DNA from: Clostridia bacterium
GTDB taxonomy: Bacteria > Bacillota > Clostridia > Oscillospirales > Acutalibacteraceae
Assembly: GCA_017397655.1 (NCBI GenBank)
Contig: JAFQIG010000012.1
Span: 22,148 to 86,147 of the forward strand
DNA: 64,000 bases
Direction: 5' to 3'
Below, one piece after another: positions 53,092-61,298 of this stretch (position 1 is its first letter; each line of letters begins with the position of its first letter). Made by a program: the position numbers and the translations under genes. Below the pieces are notes generated by a model. It saw only the letters and a list, made by a program, of their open reading frames with translations. It did no database searches and was not told the DNA's origin.

Positions 53092-54993
53092 CTATTCATA
53101 GGAAACATTACTTATGCTACGGGTCATTTTTCCGTTTCTTCTGCCAAACCATACCGCCTCACGTGCATAAGCTTCAAAGCTGTCAAATCTGTCCTTGTCG
53201 GCAAAGGTGACGGTAACTGATTTTTTGACAAGCTTTTCATTTTTGAAATATGATATCAGGTCATAGCAAAGACTGAGTTTTTCAGTATTTGCAAACGGTC
53301 TTTTAAGAACTTCTTTCTGATATCTTAAAAGCTCGTTGCACAGATCCGATTCTACAGAGAATGAACGGATAAACGGTTCGATCTGTTTATGTACATCATC
53401 AAAATTTCTGACAAGCTGTAAGAACAACGCTTCCTCCAACGGCCACGCAATATCCCCTGCGTCATCAAAAAATGTTACCCAAGGAGTGTCACCGTTTACA
53501 AAGGAAGTGAGCTTTTGTTTAAGATCGGAAAGAATTTTTCCGCATACGGATTCTTTGTCTTTTTCAAGATAGCTTATCAGCTTTTCATAAAAATCAACAT
53601 AGCGTACATTCTTTTCACGGAAAAGATAAATTGCAATTTTCTGAAGCATTCCGAGACAATGCAACGCCTGGATACAAAGCGAAAAATAACGTGTTTCTAT
53701 CCATTCATCCTTTGTCATGCTTTCAGTGGAAACGATAATGTTTGAATATTCGCTGACCTCTTCTTCAGTCTGCTCACAATGGTCCTGAACAAACGGAATC
53801 TTTGATGTTTCGATCCTGTGCTTTGCCATATAATCGGGATCGCCCATTTCTGAATTCACTAAAAGCTCGCAATTATACACAAACATCGAATCGTGCTGTC
53901 CCGCTTCAAAAAGCTGTTCGGCACTTTCCTTGAACGACTCATACGTTTCGCCCGGCATACCGAAAATAATTTCAGAGTACGTGGGAATTCCCGCATCCTC
54001 GTATCTGTACATAAGCTCCGAAAAACGGTTAAGAGTTATGTTCTTTCTGCCGATATTTGCAAGCACTGCAGGTGTCAGACTCTGGAACGAAATCGTAACA
54101 CCCTTGTTCATTCCCGCTTCATGTAAACGTCTGTTGATCTCAAAAACAGCGTCGTTGCTGTTTTTTGCATAGTTTACTCTGAACTTCTGCGGATATCCGT
54201 ATTCTTTGTTAAGACTTATCGCATAGTCGATTATTTCAAGATCACGGTCAAAAAGTCCGAAATTTGAATCGGCACAGTAGCAGTATTCTATACCGTTTTT
54301 TGCCATCCATTCTATTTCTTTAAGTGCTCTGTCAAGAGGAAACTCTCTTATCTTGCTCTTCTGGCTTCCCCAATCGCAAAATGCACACTTGTACGGACAG
54401 CCTCTGTTTGTCTCAAGTATTGCAGAAAACTTGAATCGCTTGTCCTTTATAATTTCATCAAATACTCCGCTTAAGTACGGTGACGGATAATCCGTTCTGC
54501 AAACAGGTACGGTTTCGTTAAGAAGCGTTTCTTCACCGTCTTTAAAAATCAGTCCGGGGACATCCTTCGGTAAAACATCTTTTGCAATATCCTTTAACAG
54601 CATCGCAAACGATTCTTCACCCTCACCGAACAGAAAATAGTCAACAAACCGAAGCTCGTCTGCCATCTTTTTATCGGGTCTTATGTTGTGACCTCCGAAA
54701 ATAATCTTGCAATCGGGATAAACTTCACGCAACCGTTTTGCCAATACCTTGTTGTATTCGTAATTCCAAATGTAGCAGGAAAAAGCTGCAACAAAAGGCT
54801 CTTCAAAAGATTTTACGGTTTCTTCAATAGGATCTCTTAAAAAAATTATTTTTTTCAGCTCATAGTTTTGTTTTATCTCTTCTTCCGAAAAAGCGTTTGC
54901 GGCAATAGCACCAACCGCATACGGAAGGTACAATGAATTGCCGTACAAAAAGCTTGACTGAATCATGTATAAATTTGTTCTTTGCAAAACCAT
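53092..54993 (-). CDS. Cobalamin-binding-type radical SAM protein, paralog 3
   Basis: 633 residues from ATG at 54993 (TTG 55005 is an alternative, overlapping the upstream stop). B12-like domain with CYIWNYEYNKVLAKRL and IIFGGHNIRP; cluster GCPYKCAFCDWGS with Cys199, Cys203 and Cys206; then CADSNFGLFDRD, SFQSLTPAVLANIGRKN, GMPGET; end AREAVWFGRRNG. First of the three paralogs in transcription order, between the membrane proteins and the nucleotidyltransferase fusion, with gaps of 8 and 12 bp. Confidence 0.83.
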   Translation of the reverse strand: MVLQRTNLYMIQSSFLYGNSLYLPYAVGAIAANAFSEEEIKQNYELKKIIFLRDPIEETVKSFEEPFVAAFSCYIWNYEYNKVLAKRLREVYPDCKIIFGGHNIRPDKKMADELRFVDYFLFGEGEESFAMLLKDIAKDVLPKDVPGLIFKDGEETLLNETVPVCRTDYPSPYLSGVFDEIIKDKRFKFSAILETNRGCPYKCAFCDWGSQKSKIREFPLDRALKEIEWMAKNGIEYCYCADSNFGLFDRDLEIIDYAISLNKEYGYPQKFRVNYAKNSNDAVFEINRRLHEAGMNKGVTISFQSLTPAVLANIGRKNITLNRFSELMYRYEDAGIPTYSEIIFGMPGETYESFKESAEQLFEAGQHDSMFVYNCELLVNSEMGDPDYMAKHRIETSKIPFVQDHCEQTEEEVSEYSNIIVSTESMTKDEWIETRYFSLCIQALHCLGMLQKIAIYLFREKNVRYVDFYEKLISYLEKDKESVCGKILSDLKQKLTSFVNGDTPWVTFFDDAGDIAWPLEEALFLQLVRNFDDVHKQIEPFIRSFSVESDLCNELLRYQKEVLKRPFANTEKLSLCYDLISYFKNEKLVKKSVTVTFADKDRFDSFEAYAREAVWFGRRNGKMTRSISNVSYE

Positions 54994-55001
54994 CACTTCT
55001 T

Positions 55002-56051
55002 TCAAAAGCTGAAATGTTCAAATAAGCTATATCCCGCATTACCGAAATAGCTCGGATCAATTCTTAAAAAGAATACTTCAAAAAACAGCAATGCCGATGC
55101 GGTTACTGCCCTTGTCTGACAGAAATCAATTACTGCTTCAACCTGATTTATGAAAACTGTTTTTGAATTTATTACCCCGAAAATAATAATCAGTGCCAGA
55201 GAAATCAGCATTTCTGCAACAACTGCTCCGTTATCCGAAACAATACTCAACGCCGCTGCTGAAAACAGAATCGGTACAATTAAGTATACGATCTCTTTTT
55301 TACCCGAAAAAGCTTTGATAAACACAAAAAGAATAATTGCAACTACGGGAAGCGATGAAACAAGATCAAGTAAAACTTCATAAAATGCAGTTATGTCTTT
55401 AGCTATAAAATTAAAGCTTGAAACAGATGCAAAAGTTATTAACGAAATTACCGCATCACAAAACAGGAAAAACTTTTTATTTTTTCCTTCTTCAAGTATT
55501 ATCAGATTAATGATAAAAACAGCGGGATAAAATGTTAAAAAGGATTTGTGTTGAATCAGAATACACAACACCGAAAAAACAGGTGTAAACCAGATTAAAA
55601 AATTCTTTTTAAAATACAGCAGTCTTATAAGTATCAGTATCAGTACAATAAATCCTGCTCTGTCCTGAACCGTCGGAGAACAATAGTATAAAAACAGTCC
55701 CGGACAAGCTATAAATGCCTGCAGTGTTGTTATTTTTCCGAAAGGATTTTCGTTTGAAAAGCTGTGATAAAACTTTTCAAGAAGCACAGATATCAGATAC
55801 AAAAATACAGTAAACAAAACTGCGGCAAAAGGTTTAAACCAATTACTGTTCAATGCCTCTGTAAATGTGCTGTTTGTTATAAAATTAAACTTTAAAAACC
55901 ATGAAAGTCTTTCAAAATAATCTGCCGAGGCTCCTCTGAAAAAGGATCTGAGAAAAAGCAATAATGCGAACGATAAAAATATAAAGCATCGGCACAGATA
56001 TATTTCTTTTTTGCTTAAGGGTAACGGAGGTTTTTTTACATTATGTTTCAT
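55002..56051 (-). CDS. Polytopic membrane protein (EpsG-like)
   Basis: 349 residues, ATG at 56051 with GGAGG upstream. About ten membrane helices, very rich in Phe, Leu and Ile. CSPTVQDRAGFIVLILIL and the HKSFLTFYPAVF segment recall EpsG-type polymerases (small charged motif then HxS/HxSF), but similarity is loose. A glycan polymerase or lipid-linked glycosyltransferase is the most natural reading from context. Confidence 0.65.
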   Translation of the reverse strand: MKHNVKKPPLPLSKKEIYLCRCFIFLSFALLLFLRSFFRGASADYFERLSWFLKFNFITNSTFTEALNSNWFKPFAAVLFTVFLYLISVLLEKFYHSFSNENPFGKITTLQAFIACPGLFLYYCSPTVQDRAGFIVLILILIRLLYFKKNFLIWFTPVFSVLCILIQHKSFLTFYPAVFIINLIILEEGKNKKFFLFCDAVISLITFASVSSFNFIAKDITAFYEVLLDLVSSLPVVAIILFVFIKAFSGKKEIVYLIVPILFSAAALSIVSDNGAVVAEMLISLALIIIFGVINSKTVFINQVEAVIDFCQTRAVTASALLFFEVFFLRIDPSYFGNAGYSLFEHFSF

Positions 56052-56066
56052 TACATATTCCTCCGA

Positions 56067-57236
56067 TCACATATTATATGACGCAGAAGCCAACACACAC
56101 GCCATCCATATGATTAACATCACCAAAGCAACCGTATGCTTTTTAAAAAAATCTCTTATTGACAAAAGTGATTCGGAAACAGCATTTTCTTTTCTGTAAA
56201 GCATATAGAACAGAGTAAAAAACTGATTGATAAACAAAGCTGCAAACCATCTGCCGTAATCGTTGATAAGAATAAACTGCGGAAGTGAGGCAAGTGGTGA
56301 TATCAATGCGAGAAAGAAAATAAATTTTGAAAAAGAGTCTTCAGCTTTTTTAAAAGCACCTTTCCACAGTACAAAAAACAAAACAAAAACAGGAATCAAA
56401 AACGGAAATACAAACAGTAAATCAGGAATCGAATCTCCTCTTAATATCGGCCATACATATGAACGCCACAGCTCAAAAACATTTGAATAGTATTCACCGA
56501 AAAGAACGGACGAGGATATTTCAATATCCGTAAACTGCTGAAGAAACGCTGCCGCTTCCTCTGCCGTGGCAAAGTTTAAAGTTTTGGGATAGAACTGATA
56601 GTAAAAAAACAGCGAGACAACAGCAACAACCGAAATTACTGTTGTTATGATACGTGACTTTTTAAAGCCTGATTTTTTTATTTCAAGCAGAAGAGCAATG
56701 ACGCAAAAAGGCATATAAAAAATATTGACCTGATGAATCATTATTCCGACTGCCATTATAACGGGACACAGATAATGAAATCCTTTTTTTGATGCGACAA
56801 CGGACAGAATCATCGAAAGAATAATCTGATACAAATCAAATCTGCCGAAGTTTATGTCCTTGAATAAAAATATAACTGATGTCGGTAAAAGCAAATACAA
56901 AAGTGCCGTAAACCGTGCTGTTTGCTGAAGGTCACCGTCAAGCTTTTTTATTACATATCCTGCCAAAAAAGACAGCATACATATCATCAGACAAGTAAAA
57001 ATGAGTATAACGGTATAGAGCGTTTTTTCGGATAAAAAGTCTGTGAATGTAAAAATAATATTACCGATAAATGAACGTGAAACAATGCCGAGCTTGTTTG
57101 AAACAAAGTAAGGAGTCGTTGAAAAAGAGCTCATTTCATCGGGAGCAGGCAACTTTAATAAAAGCATGGCAAATAAAAAGCCCGCAATAAAAAATGAATC
57201 TTTATTTTTCTTAAAAAAAGACAAATCCACTTTCAT
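56067..57236 (-). CDS. Polytopic membrane protein, glycan-assembly type
   Basis: 389 residues from ATG at 57236 (GGTGGAG five bases upstream). About eleven membrane helices; KDINFGRFDLYQIILSMIL and VGIMIHQVNIFYMPFCVIALL hold charged residues and a His within otherwise hydrophobic runs, as in EpsG- or GT-C-like polymerases and transferases. First gene of the operon, 15 bp before the next membrane-protein gene. No precise family is recognised. Confidence 0.65.
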   Translation of the reverse strand: MKVDLSFFKKNKDSFFIAGFLFAMLLLKLPAPDEMSSFSTTPYFVSNKLGIVSRSFIGNIIFTFTDFLSEKTLYTVILIFTCLMICMLSFLAGYVIKKLDGDLQQTARFTALLYLLLPTSVIFLFKDINFGRFDLYQIILSMILSVVASKKGFHYLCPVIMAVGIMIHQVNIFYMPFCVIALLLEIKKSGFKKSRIITTVISVVAVVSLFFYYQFYPKTLNFATAEEAAAFLQQFTDIEISSSVLFGEYYSNVFELWRSYVWPILRGDSIPDLLFVFPFLIPVFVLFFVLWKGAFKKAEDSFSKFIFFLALISPLASLPQFILINDYGRWFAALFINQFFTLFYMLYRKENAVSESLLSIRDFFKKHTVALVMLIIWMACVLASASYNM

Positions 57237-57262
57237 ATATACTCCACCCAATTTTACATTTT

Positions 57263-57291
57263 ATTATATCATATAAAAATTCACAGGTCAA
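57263..57291 (-). promoter_or_regulatory. Promoter of the radical SAM/glycan operon
   Basis: Minus strand TTGACC (57286-57291), 17 bp, TATAAT (57263-57268). It is the only clear promoter for the seven-gene run down to 47222. Confidence 0.75.
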
Positions 57292-57381
57292 ATAAATACT
57301 TGTAAAAAGCGTAAAGAAATCCTTTGTAATCAGATATGACCCATTTTTGCTGTCCAATGTCCGAATTATTTTGCAAAAGTA

Positions 57382-57412
57382 TTGACACTGACGTTACGTT
57401 ATAGTTTATAAT
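57382..57412 (+). promoter_or_regulatory. MerR-type promoter with 19-bp spacer
   Basis: TTGACA (57382-57387) and TATAAT (57407-57412) are 19 bp apart, the stretched spacing typical of MerR-activated promoters. The spacer contains a near-perfect dyad TGACGTTACGTTA. Autoregulation by the downstream MerR protein is likely. Confidence 0.8.
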
Positions 57413-57432
57413 CATAATCAGAGGTGATGATA

Positions 57433-58170
57433 ATGAAAATGTCGGTAAAGGAATTTGCCGAGCTTACAGGTGTGAGTGTGCGCACACTTCACTATTATGA
57501 TGAAATCAATCTTCTGAAACCGGCAGAGATTGACGAAAACAACGGTTACCGATTTTACGACAGAACAGCTCTTGAGCGTATGCAGGAGATTTTGTTTTAC
57601 CGTGAGTTGGATTTTCCTCTTAAAAGCATTTGTGAGATTTTATCTTCACCCGATTATGATAAACAAAAGGCATTGACACAGCAGAAGAAGCTTCTTATTC
57701 TCAAAAAGGAGCGTCTTGAGAGAATTATCTCGGCTATTGACAATGCAGAAGAAAGTGAGGCTGTTATGAAAGCATTAAATAATAGTGATTATGAGGTTGC
57801 ACGGAAGCAATATGAAGCAGAAGTCAAGGAAAGATGGGGCAAAACCGAGGCATATAAGGAACACACCGAGAAAACCAAGGATTATTCAAAGGACAAATGG
57901 CAGTCTGTTACGGATGGTTTAGATAGTATTTTCGGTGAATTTGCAGAGTGTATGGAAGGCGGTAACACTCCTGATTCCAAGGCAGCAAAGGCACTTGCAG
58001 AGAAATTGCAAAAGCACATCACAGACAATTTCTATACCTGCACTAATGAAATTCTATCGGGCCTCGGTCAGATGTATGTCTGCGATGAACGATTTACTCA
58101 AAACATTGATAAACACGGCGTCGGTACTGCCGAGTTTGTGAATAAGGCTGTAATCGAATACTGTAAATGA
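57433..58170 (+). CDS. MerR-family regulator with TipAS drug-sensing domain
   Basis: 245 residues from ATG at 57433 (GAGGTG six bases upstream). Winged-helix MerR domain with MSVKEFAELTGVSVRTLHYY and NGYRFYDR, a coiled-coil dimerisation helix (about 72-110), and a C-terminal helical TipAS domain (about 120-245, WQSVTDGLDSIFGEFAE, FTQNIDKHGVGTAEF). TipA-type proteins bind thiopeptide or other large antibiotics and then activate their own promoter. The 19-bp-spaced promoter just upstream agrees. No efflux gene is adjacent in the same direction. Confidence 0.93.
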   Translation: MKMSVKEFAELTGVSVRTLHYYDEINLLKPAEIDENNGYRFYDRTALERMQEILFYRELDFPLKSICEILSSPDYDKQKALTQQKKLLILKKERLERIISAIDNAEESEAVMKALNNSDYEVARKQYEAEVKERWGKTEAYKEHTEKTKDYSKDKWQSVTDGLDSIFGEFAECMEGGNTPDSKAAKALAEKLQKHITDNFYTCTNEILSGLGQMYVCDERFTQNIDKHGVGTAEFVNKAVIEYCK

Positions 58171-58175
58171 CAAAC

Positions 58176-58210
58176 ATCCCCACAGATTTTTTCTTCTGTG
58201 GGGATTTCTT
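58176..58210 (+). terminator. Terminator of the MerR-TipAS gene
   Basis: ATCCCCACAGA (58176-58186) pairs with TCTGTGGGGAT (58195-58205), then a T-rich tract. Confidence 0.85.
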
Positions 58211-58273
58211 CTTTTCAATAAATGTATCATTTTACAAGTAGGTCTGTGTTTTGTCGGGTGTGTGGATTTGTTT

Positions 58274-59497
58274 TTATTTCTGCAGCAACCAATCTATTGC
58301 ATTGATAACCTCAATGCCGTCATAGTTGCCGAGAGTAAATCGGTCAAGTGTCATTATTGTTTTGGGATAATTGTCATTTATATTTTTCAGAGGTGTTATT
58401 TCTCTTTCAAAAGTTGATTCTTCAACCATTGAAGCTGTTACCTGAAAATAATAAATACGGTCATCCTTACGAGCCACAAAATCCACCTCTGTTGTGCCGA
58501 TTTTGCCAATGTTTACTTTGTATCCTCTTCTTAACAGTTCAAGAAAGATTATATTTTCCAGCGAGAATCCCAAATCATATCTTTGTCTTGCAAGAAGATA
58601 ACGACGTATGCCGAGGTCAACGATATACATTTTTTGATTTTTCTTAAGAAGCTGTTTGCCGGGAACATCATATCGTTCAACAGGATAGAATATATAAGGC
58701 TCAACGAGTGCTTCTACATAATCATCTGTCGTGTTCTGCGAAATTTTTCTTCCCGTTGATGTAACATAATCGGTTATGCTTTTTACAGATACAGGACTAC
58801 CTACAGAGCTTGCAAGAAATCTTGAAATGTTTTTAAGCAAAGCTATATCGTTTACTTTTCTTTTGTTGGGGTCGGATTCTTTTCTTTTTTGACGTTCTTC
58901 AATATCTTTAACGATAATTGTGTTATAGATACCTTCAAGATACATATTAATTTTTTCGTCATCATTGTCCAGTTTGGAAACATACGGAAGACCGCCGTTT
59001 TTCATATACTCGGCAAAAAGTAAATCCTTATCTTCACCTGATTTAAGCTCACAGAATTCTGCAAAAGAAAGCGGCAACATATTTATTTCTACATATCTGC
59101 CCGAAAGAAGGGTTGCAAGCTCACCGGAAAGCAGATATGCATTAGAACCGGAAATATAAATATCTGTGTTTTCTTTTATCTGTAAGCTGTCAACAGCTTT
59201 TTGAAAATCCCCTACAAGCTGTACTTCGTCAAGAAAAATATATGTCATTTCGGCAGGGTGCAAACGTTCTTTAATGTAATTATAGAGAATTTTATAATCC
59301 GAAATGTGTTCATATTCCAATTCTTCAAAATTGATAAAAATAATTCTGTCATCACTAATACCTTGCGATTTCAGAAATTCCATATACATTTTGAGCAAGG
59401 TGGACTTACCGCATCTGCGAATACCGGTTACAACTTTAATAACTTCATCATCTTTCCATTTCTTCAGCAAATCCAAATACCCTTTGCGTTCTACCAT
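58274..59497 (-). CDS. AAA_14/DUF4143 ATPase
   Basis: 407 residues, ATG at 59497 with AAGGAGG upstream. Walker A GIRRCGKST (about 25-33), Walker B YIFLDEVQ (about 86-93), arginine-rich LLSGRYVEINMLPLSFAEF, then a DUF4143 domain with a restriction-nuclease-like GTTEVDFVARKDD...YFQVT core near residue 330-350. Such proteins are abundant in gut bacteria and often mobile; their job is not established. Its promoter region carries phased repeats. Confidence 0.9.
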   Translation of the reverse strand: MVERKGYLDLLKKWKDDEVIKVVTGIRRCGKSTLLKMYMEFLKSQGISDDRIIFINFEELEYEHISDYKILYNYIKERLHPAEMTYIFLDEVQLVGDFQKAVDSLQIKENTDIYISGSNAYLLSGELATLLSGRYVEINMLPLSFAEFCELKSGEDKDLLFAEYMKNGGLPYVSKLDNDDEKINMYLEGIYNTIIVKDIEERQKRKESDPNKRKVNDIALLKNISRFLASSVGSPVSVKSITDYVTSTGRKISQNTTDDYVEALVEPYIFYPVERYDVPGKQLLKKNQKMYIVDLGIRRYLLARQRYDLGFSLENIIFLELLRRGYKVNIGKIGTTEVDFVARKDDRIYYFQVTASMVEESTFEREITPLKNINDNYPKTIMTLDRFTLGNYDGIEVINAIDWLLQK

Positions 59498-59531
59498 AGT
59501 AAGTGCCTCCTTACAGATTTAATGTATGGTT

Positions 59532-59560
59532 ATTATACTATATTTTATTCCGACAGTCAA
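59532..59560 (-). promoter_or_regulatory. Promoter of the AAA_14 ATPase gene
   Basis: Minus strand TTGACT (59555-59560), 17 bp, TATAAT (59532-59537). Confidence 0.7.
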
Positions 59561-59612
59561 CAGTTTATTCCGAAATCGGCATTTACTTTCAAAATCTACG
59601 AGTTTATTCCGA
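59544..59612. promoter_or_regulatory. Helically phased TTTATTCCGA repeats
   Basis: TTTATTCCGA occurs at 59544-59553, 59564-59573 and 59603-59612, offsets of 20 and 39 bp, so all fall on about the same face of the helix. The first lies inside the spacer of the ATPase promoter, the second just upstream of its -35; the last two share the longer match GTTTATTCCGAAAT. Candidate operator. The rest of the gene-free stretch 59498-59834 holds only the inverted repeat at 59749-59786. Confidence 0.55.
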
Positions 59613-59748
59613 AATACAAAGAGAATTACTTAACTCAATAAAAAAATATATTTTCAGGAAAGGAGAAATAAAAGTTAAACATTCCTAAAGATTTGCGGTC
59701 TTATTTTGTGAATAGATTCTTGATTTATGTGTAATGAATATAAAATTG

Positions 59749-59786
59749 ACCTCCTTGTATTTGGTAATACCATTTTACAAGGAGGT
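59749..59786. repeat. Inverted repeat after the zinc-ribbon gene
   Basis: ACCTCCTTGTA (59749-59759) and TACAAGGAGGT (59776-59786) are perfect 11-bp arms; GGTAATACC in the loop is also self-complementary. Most simply the terminator of the minus-strand pair 61149-59835 (CAATTTTA follows). On the plus strand the right arm is a ribosome-binding sequence hidden in the stem before ATG 59794. Confidence 0.55.
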
Positions 59787-59834
59787 ATGTGTTATGTTGA
59801 ATGTGTGGAACGGTATATTTGATTTTTTAACTCA

Positions 59835-60125
59835 TTATTTTTTCTTTACAACCACTGCAACTACTGCTGAAACACCAGCTGCAACGGGGCCAATTGCTTT
59901 GCCAAACGCTTTTTTTCTCCGTTCATCTGCGTCGTCTTTTTTCGCTTGGCAAGTAATACATAGTTTTGTATCTCCATTTTCAAGAACTGTATGGCACTTT
60001 TCGCAAACAAAAGAGAGATTACTGCCACATCTTGGACAGAAAGAATCTTCTTTATGAGCATGCACTTTTTTCTTGCACATTACACACTCAGGATTAGTAC
60101 AGCCTTTCTTTGCTTTAATTCTCAT
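59835..60125 (-). CDS. Zinc-ribbon protein with C-terminal membrane helix
   Basis: 96 residues, ATG at 60125 with AGAGGGG upstream. Cysteine pairs CTNPECVMC, CPRC, CEKC and CITC form two to three zinc ribbons in residues 9-60; a basic linker (KKDDADERRKKAFGK) precedes an Ala/Val-rich membrane helix (about 78-93) and a KKK end. Overlaps the upstream helical protein gene by 11 bp, so the two are surely made together. Function unknown. Confidence 0.75.
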   Translation of the reverse strand: MRIKAKKGCTNPECVMCKKKVHAHKEDSFCPRCGSNLSFVCEKCHTVLENGDTKLCITCQAKKDDADERRKKAFGKAIGPVAAGVSAVVAVVVKKK

Positions 60126-61149
60126 TTTTGTTCCCCTCTACTGATAAATAGTATTCTTGACTGTTAGATAAAAGTGCCTTTTTAAAGTCACTTGCATTAA
60201 GTTTCAAATTTGCACGAGATTGCCATAATCCCTGATCTGTTCCATTGTCCGACGGATCACACTGCGATAAAAGGTTTGCATTGTTTACAACAGTATTTTC
60301 AATAAAACGAGAATACTCATCGAGCACATTTGCCATTGCTAAGTATTCGTTTTGTTCGCAATAAATTGCGGCGCGAGCTAAGGTTGCCTGATGAATGAAA
60401 CCAAAAGCCTTATTTATACTATCCATTTTGCTATGTATAGTTTCCAGTTTCTTGCCTCTGTGTTTGTTATATTGTCCCGTTGTTAAAAACTCGATATCAG
60501 ACTCCATAGTGATACTAAGCTGTTGTGTTCCATCAGAAAGTGCTCTGACAGCCTGCGCTATTAAAGCATTTTTCATTTCAGGATTCTTAATAGATTGTGC
60601 CTCAAGATACAAGTTAATTCCACTATAGAAAAGAGCAATTCTATCATTCTGCTGACCTTGCAAAACATCAAGTACACTGCTATTAATCATTACGATTTGT
60701 TCTTCTATCCCTTGAAGTTGCTCTTGCAAGGCTTTGAGTTGTAAGGCATTAGCCATTTCAACGGGATTTATTCCTTTGTTAAAGAACTCTTCTTTTATAT
60801 CTAACTTTGTGCTGTAATGGCCGTTAGAATCAAGCAACTGTGCTCTTAACTTCCCGTGCTCTTTCACAAGTTTAATTTGGCCATTGTCAATAGCCTTTTT
60901 GGTGGATTCTGTCATATCGACAACAAATCGGCTACCTTTTTCAAAAGACTGAGCAATTTGAGAAGCAGTTGATGCTTCCTTTATTACTACATTATAAATG
61001 CTTTCAGCAAAAGCATCAGCTTCTGATAGCTTATCGCTTAAGCTTTTAGTCAAAAAATGAATAGCATAACGAGGGTCTCTTGGGGATAACACCTCTACAT
61101 CGAAATCAACTAAATCGATTTCATTATTTTTGCTAATTATATCATCCAC
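60115..61149 (-). CDS. Helical protein of unknown function
   Basis: 344 residues, GTG start at 61149 with GGAGG seven bases upstream. Mostly alpha-helical, with a coiled-coil-like centre (LQLKALQEQLQGIEEQIVMI near 150-170) and no membrane helix, enzyme motif or known domain. Translationally coupled with the zinc-ribbon membrane protein downstream. The pair has its own promoter and lies among accessory genes (AAA_14 ATPase, small HD hydrolase, mobile remnant). Confidence 0.7.
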   Translation of the reverse strand: MDDIISKNNEIDLVDFDVEVLSPRDPRYAIHFLTKSLSDKLSEADAFAESIYNVVIKEASTASQIAQSFEKGSRFVVDMTESTKKAIDNGQIKLVKEHGKLRAQLLDSNGHYSTKLDIKEEFFNKGINPVEMANALQLKALQEQLQGIEEQIVMINSSVLDVLQGQQNDRIALFYSGINLYLEAQSIKNPEMKNALIAQAVRALSDGTQQLSITMESDIEFLTTGQYNKHRGKKLETIHSKMDSINKAFGFIHQATLARAAIYCEQNEYLAMANVLDEYSRFIENTVVNNANLLSQCDPSDNGTDQGLWQSRANLKLNASDFKKALLSNSQEYYLSVEGNKNEN

Positions 61150-61218
61150 AACAAAGCCTCCTGAGTATCAAATAAATTAAAGTTTTGAGATAATTATTTA
61201 ATAAAATCTATTTTTATA

Positions 61219-61248
61219 ATTATATCACATCTCTACCAACAATCTCAA
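61219..61248 (-). promoter_or_regulatory. Candidate promoter of the helical/zinc-ribbon pair
   Basis: Minus strand TTGAGA (61243-61248), 18 bp, TATAAT (61219-61224). Confidence 0.5.
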
Positions 61249-61264
61249 TACCCCTACACACAAA

Positions 61265-61294
61265 AACTCCTCACCGATTTCTCGATGAGGAGTT
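61265..61294 (-). terminator. Hairpin terminator, distal copy
   Basis: AACTCCTCA (61265-61273) pairs with TGAGGAGTT (61286-61294), followed on the minus strand by a T tract. It shares CTCACCGATTTCT with the hairpin at 61473-61498. Confidence 0.7.
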
Positions 61295-61298
61295 CATT

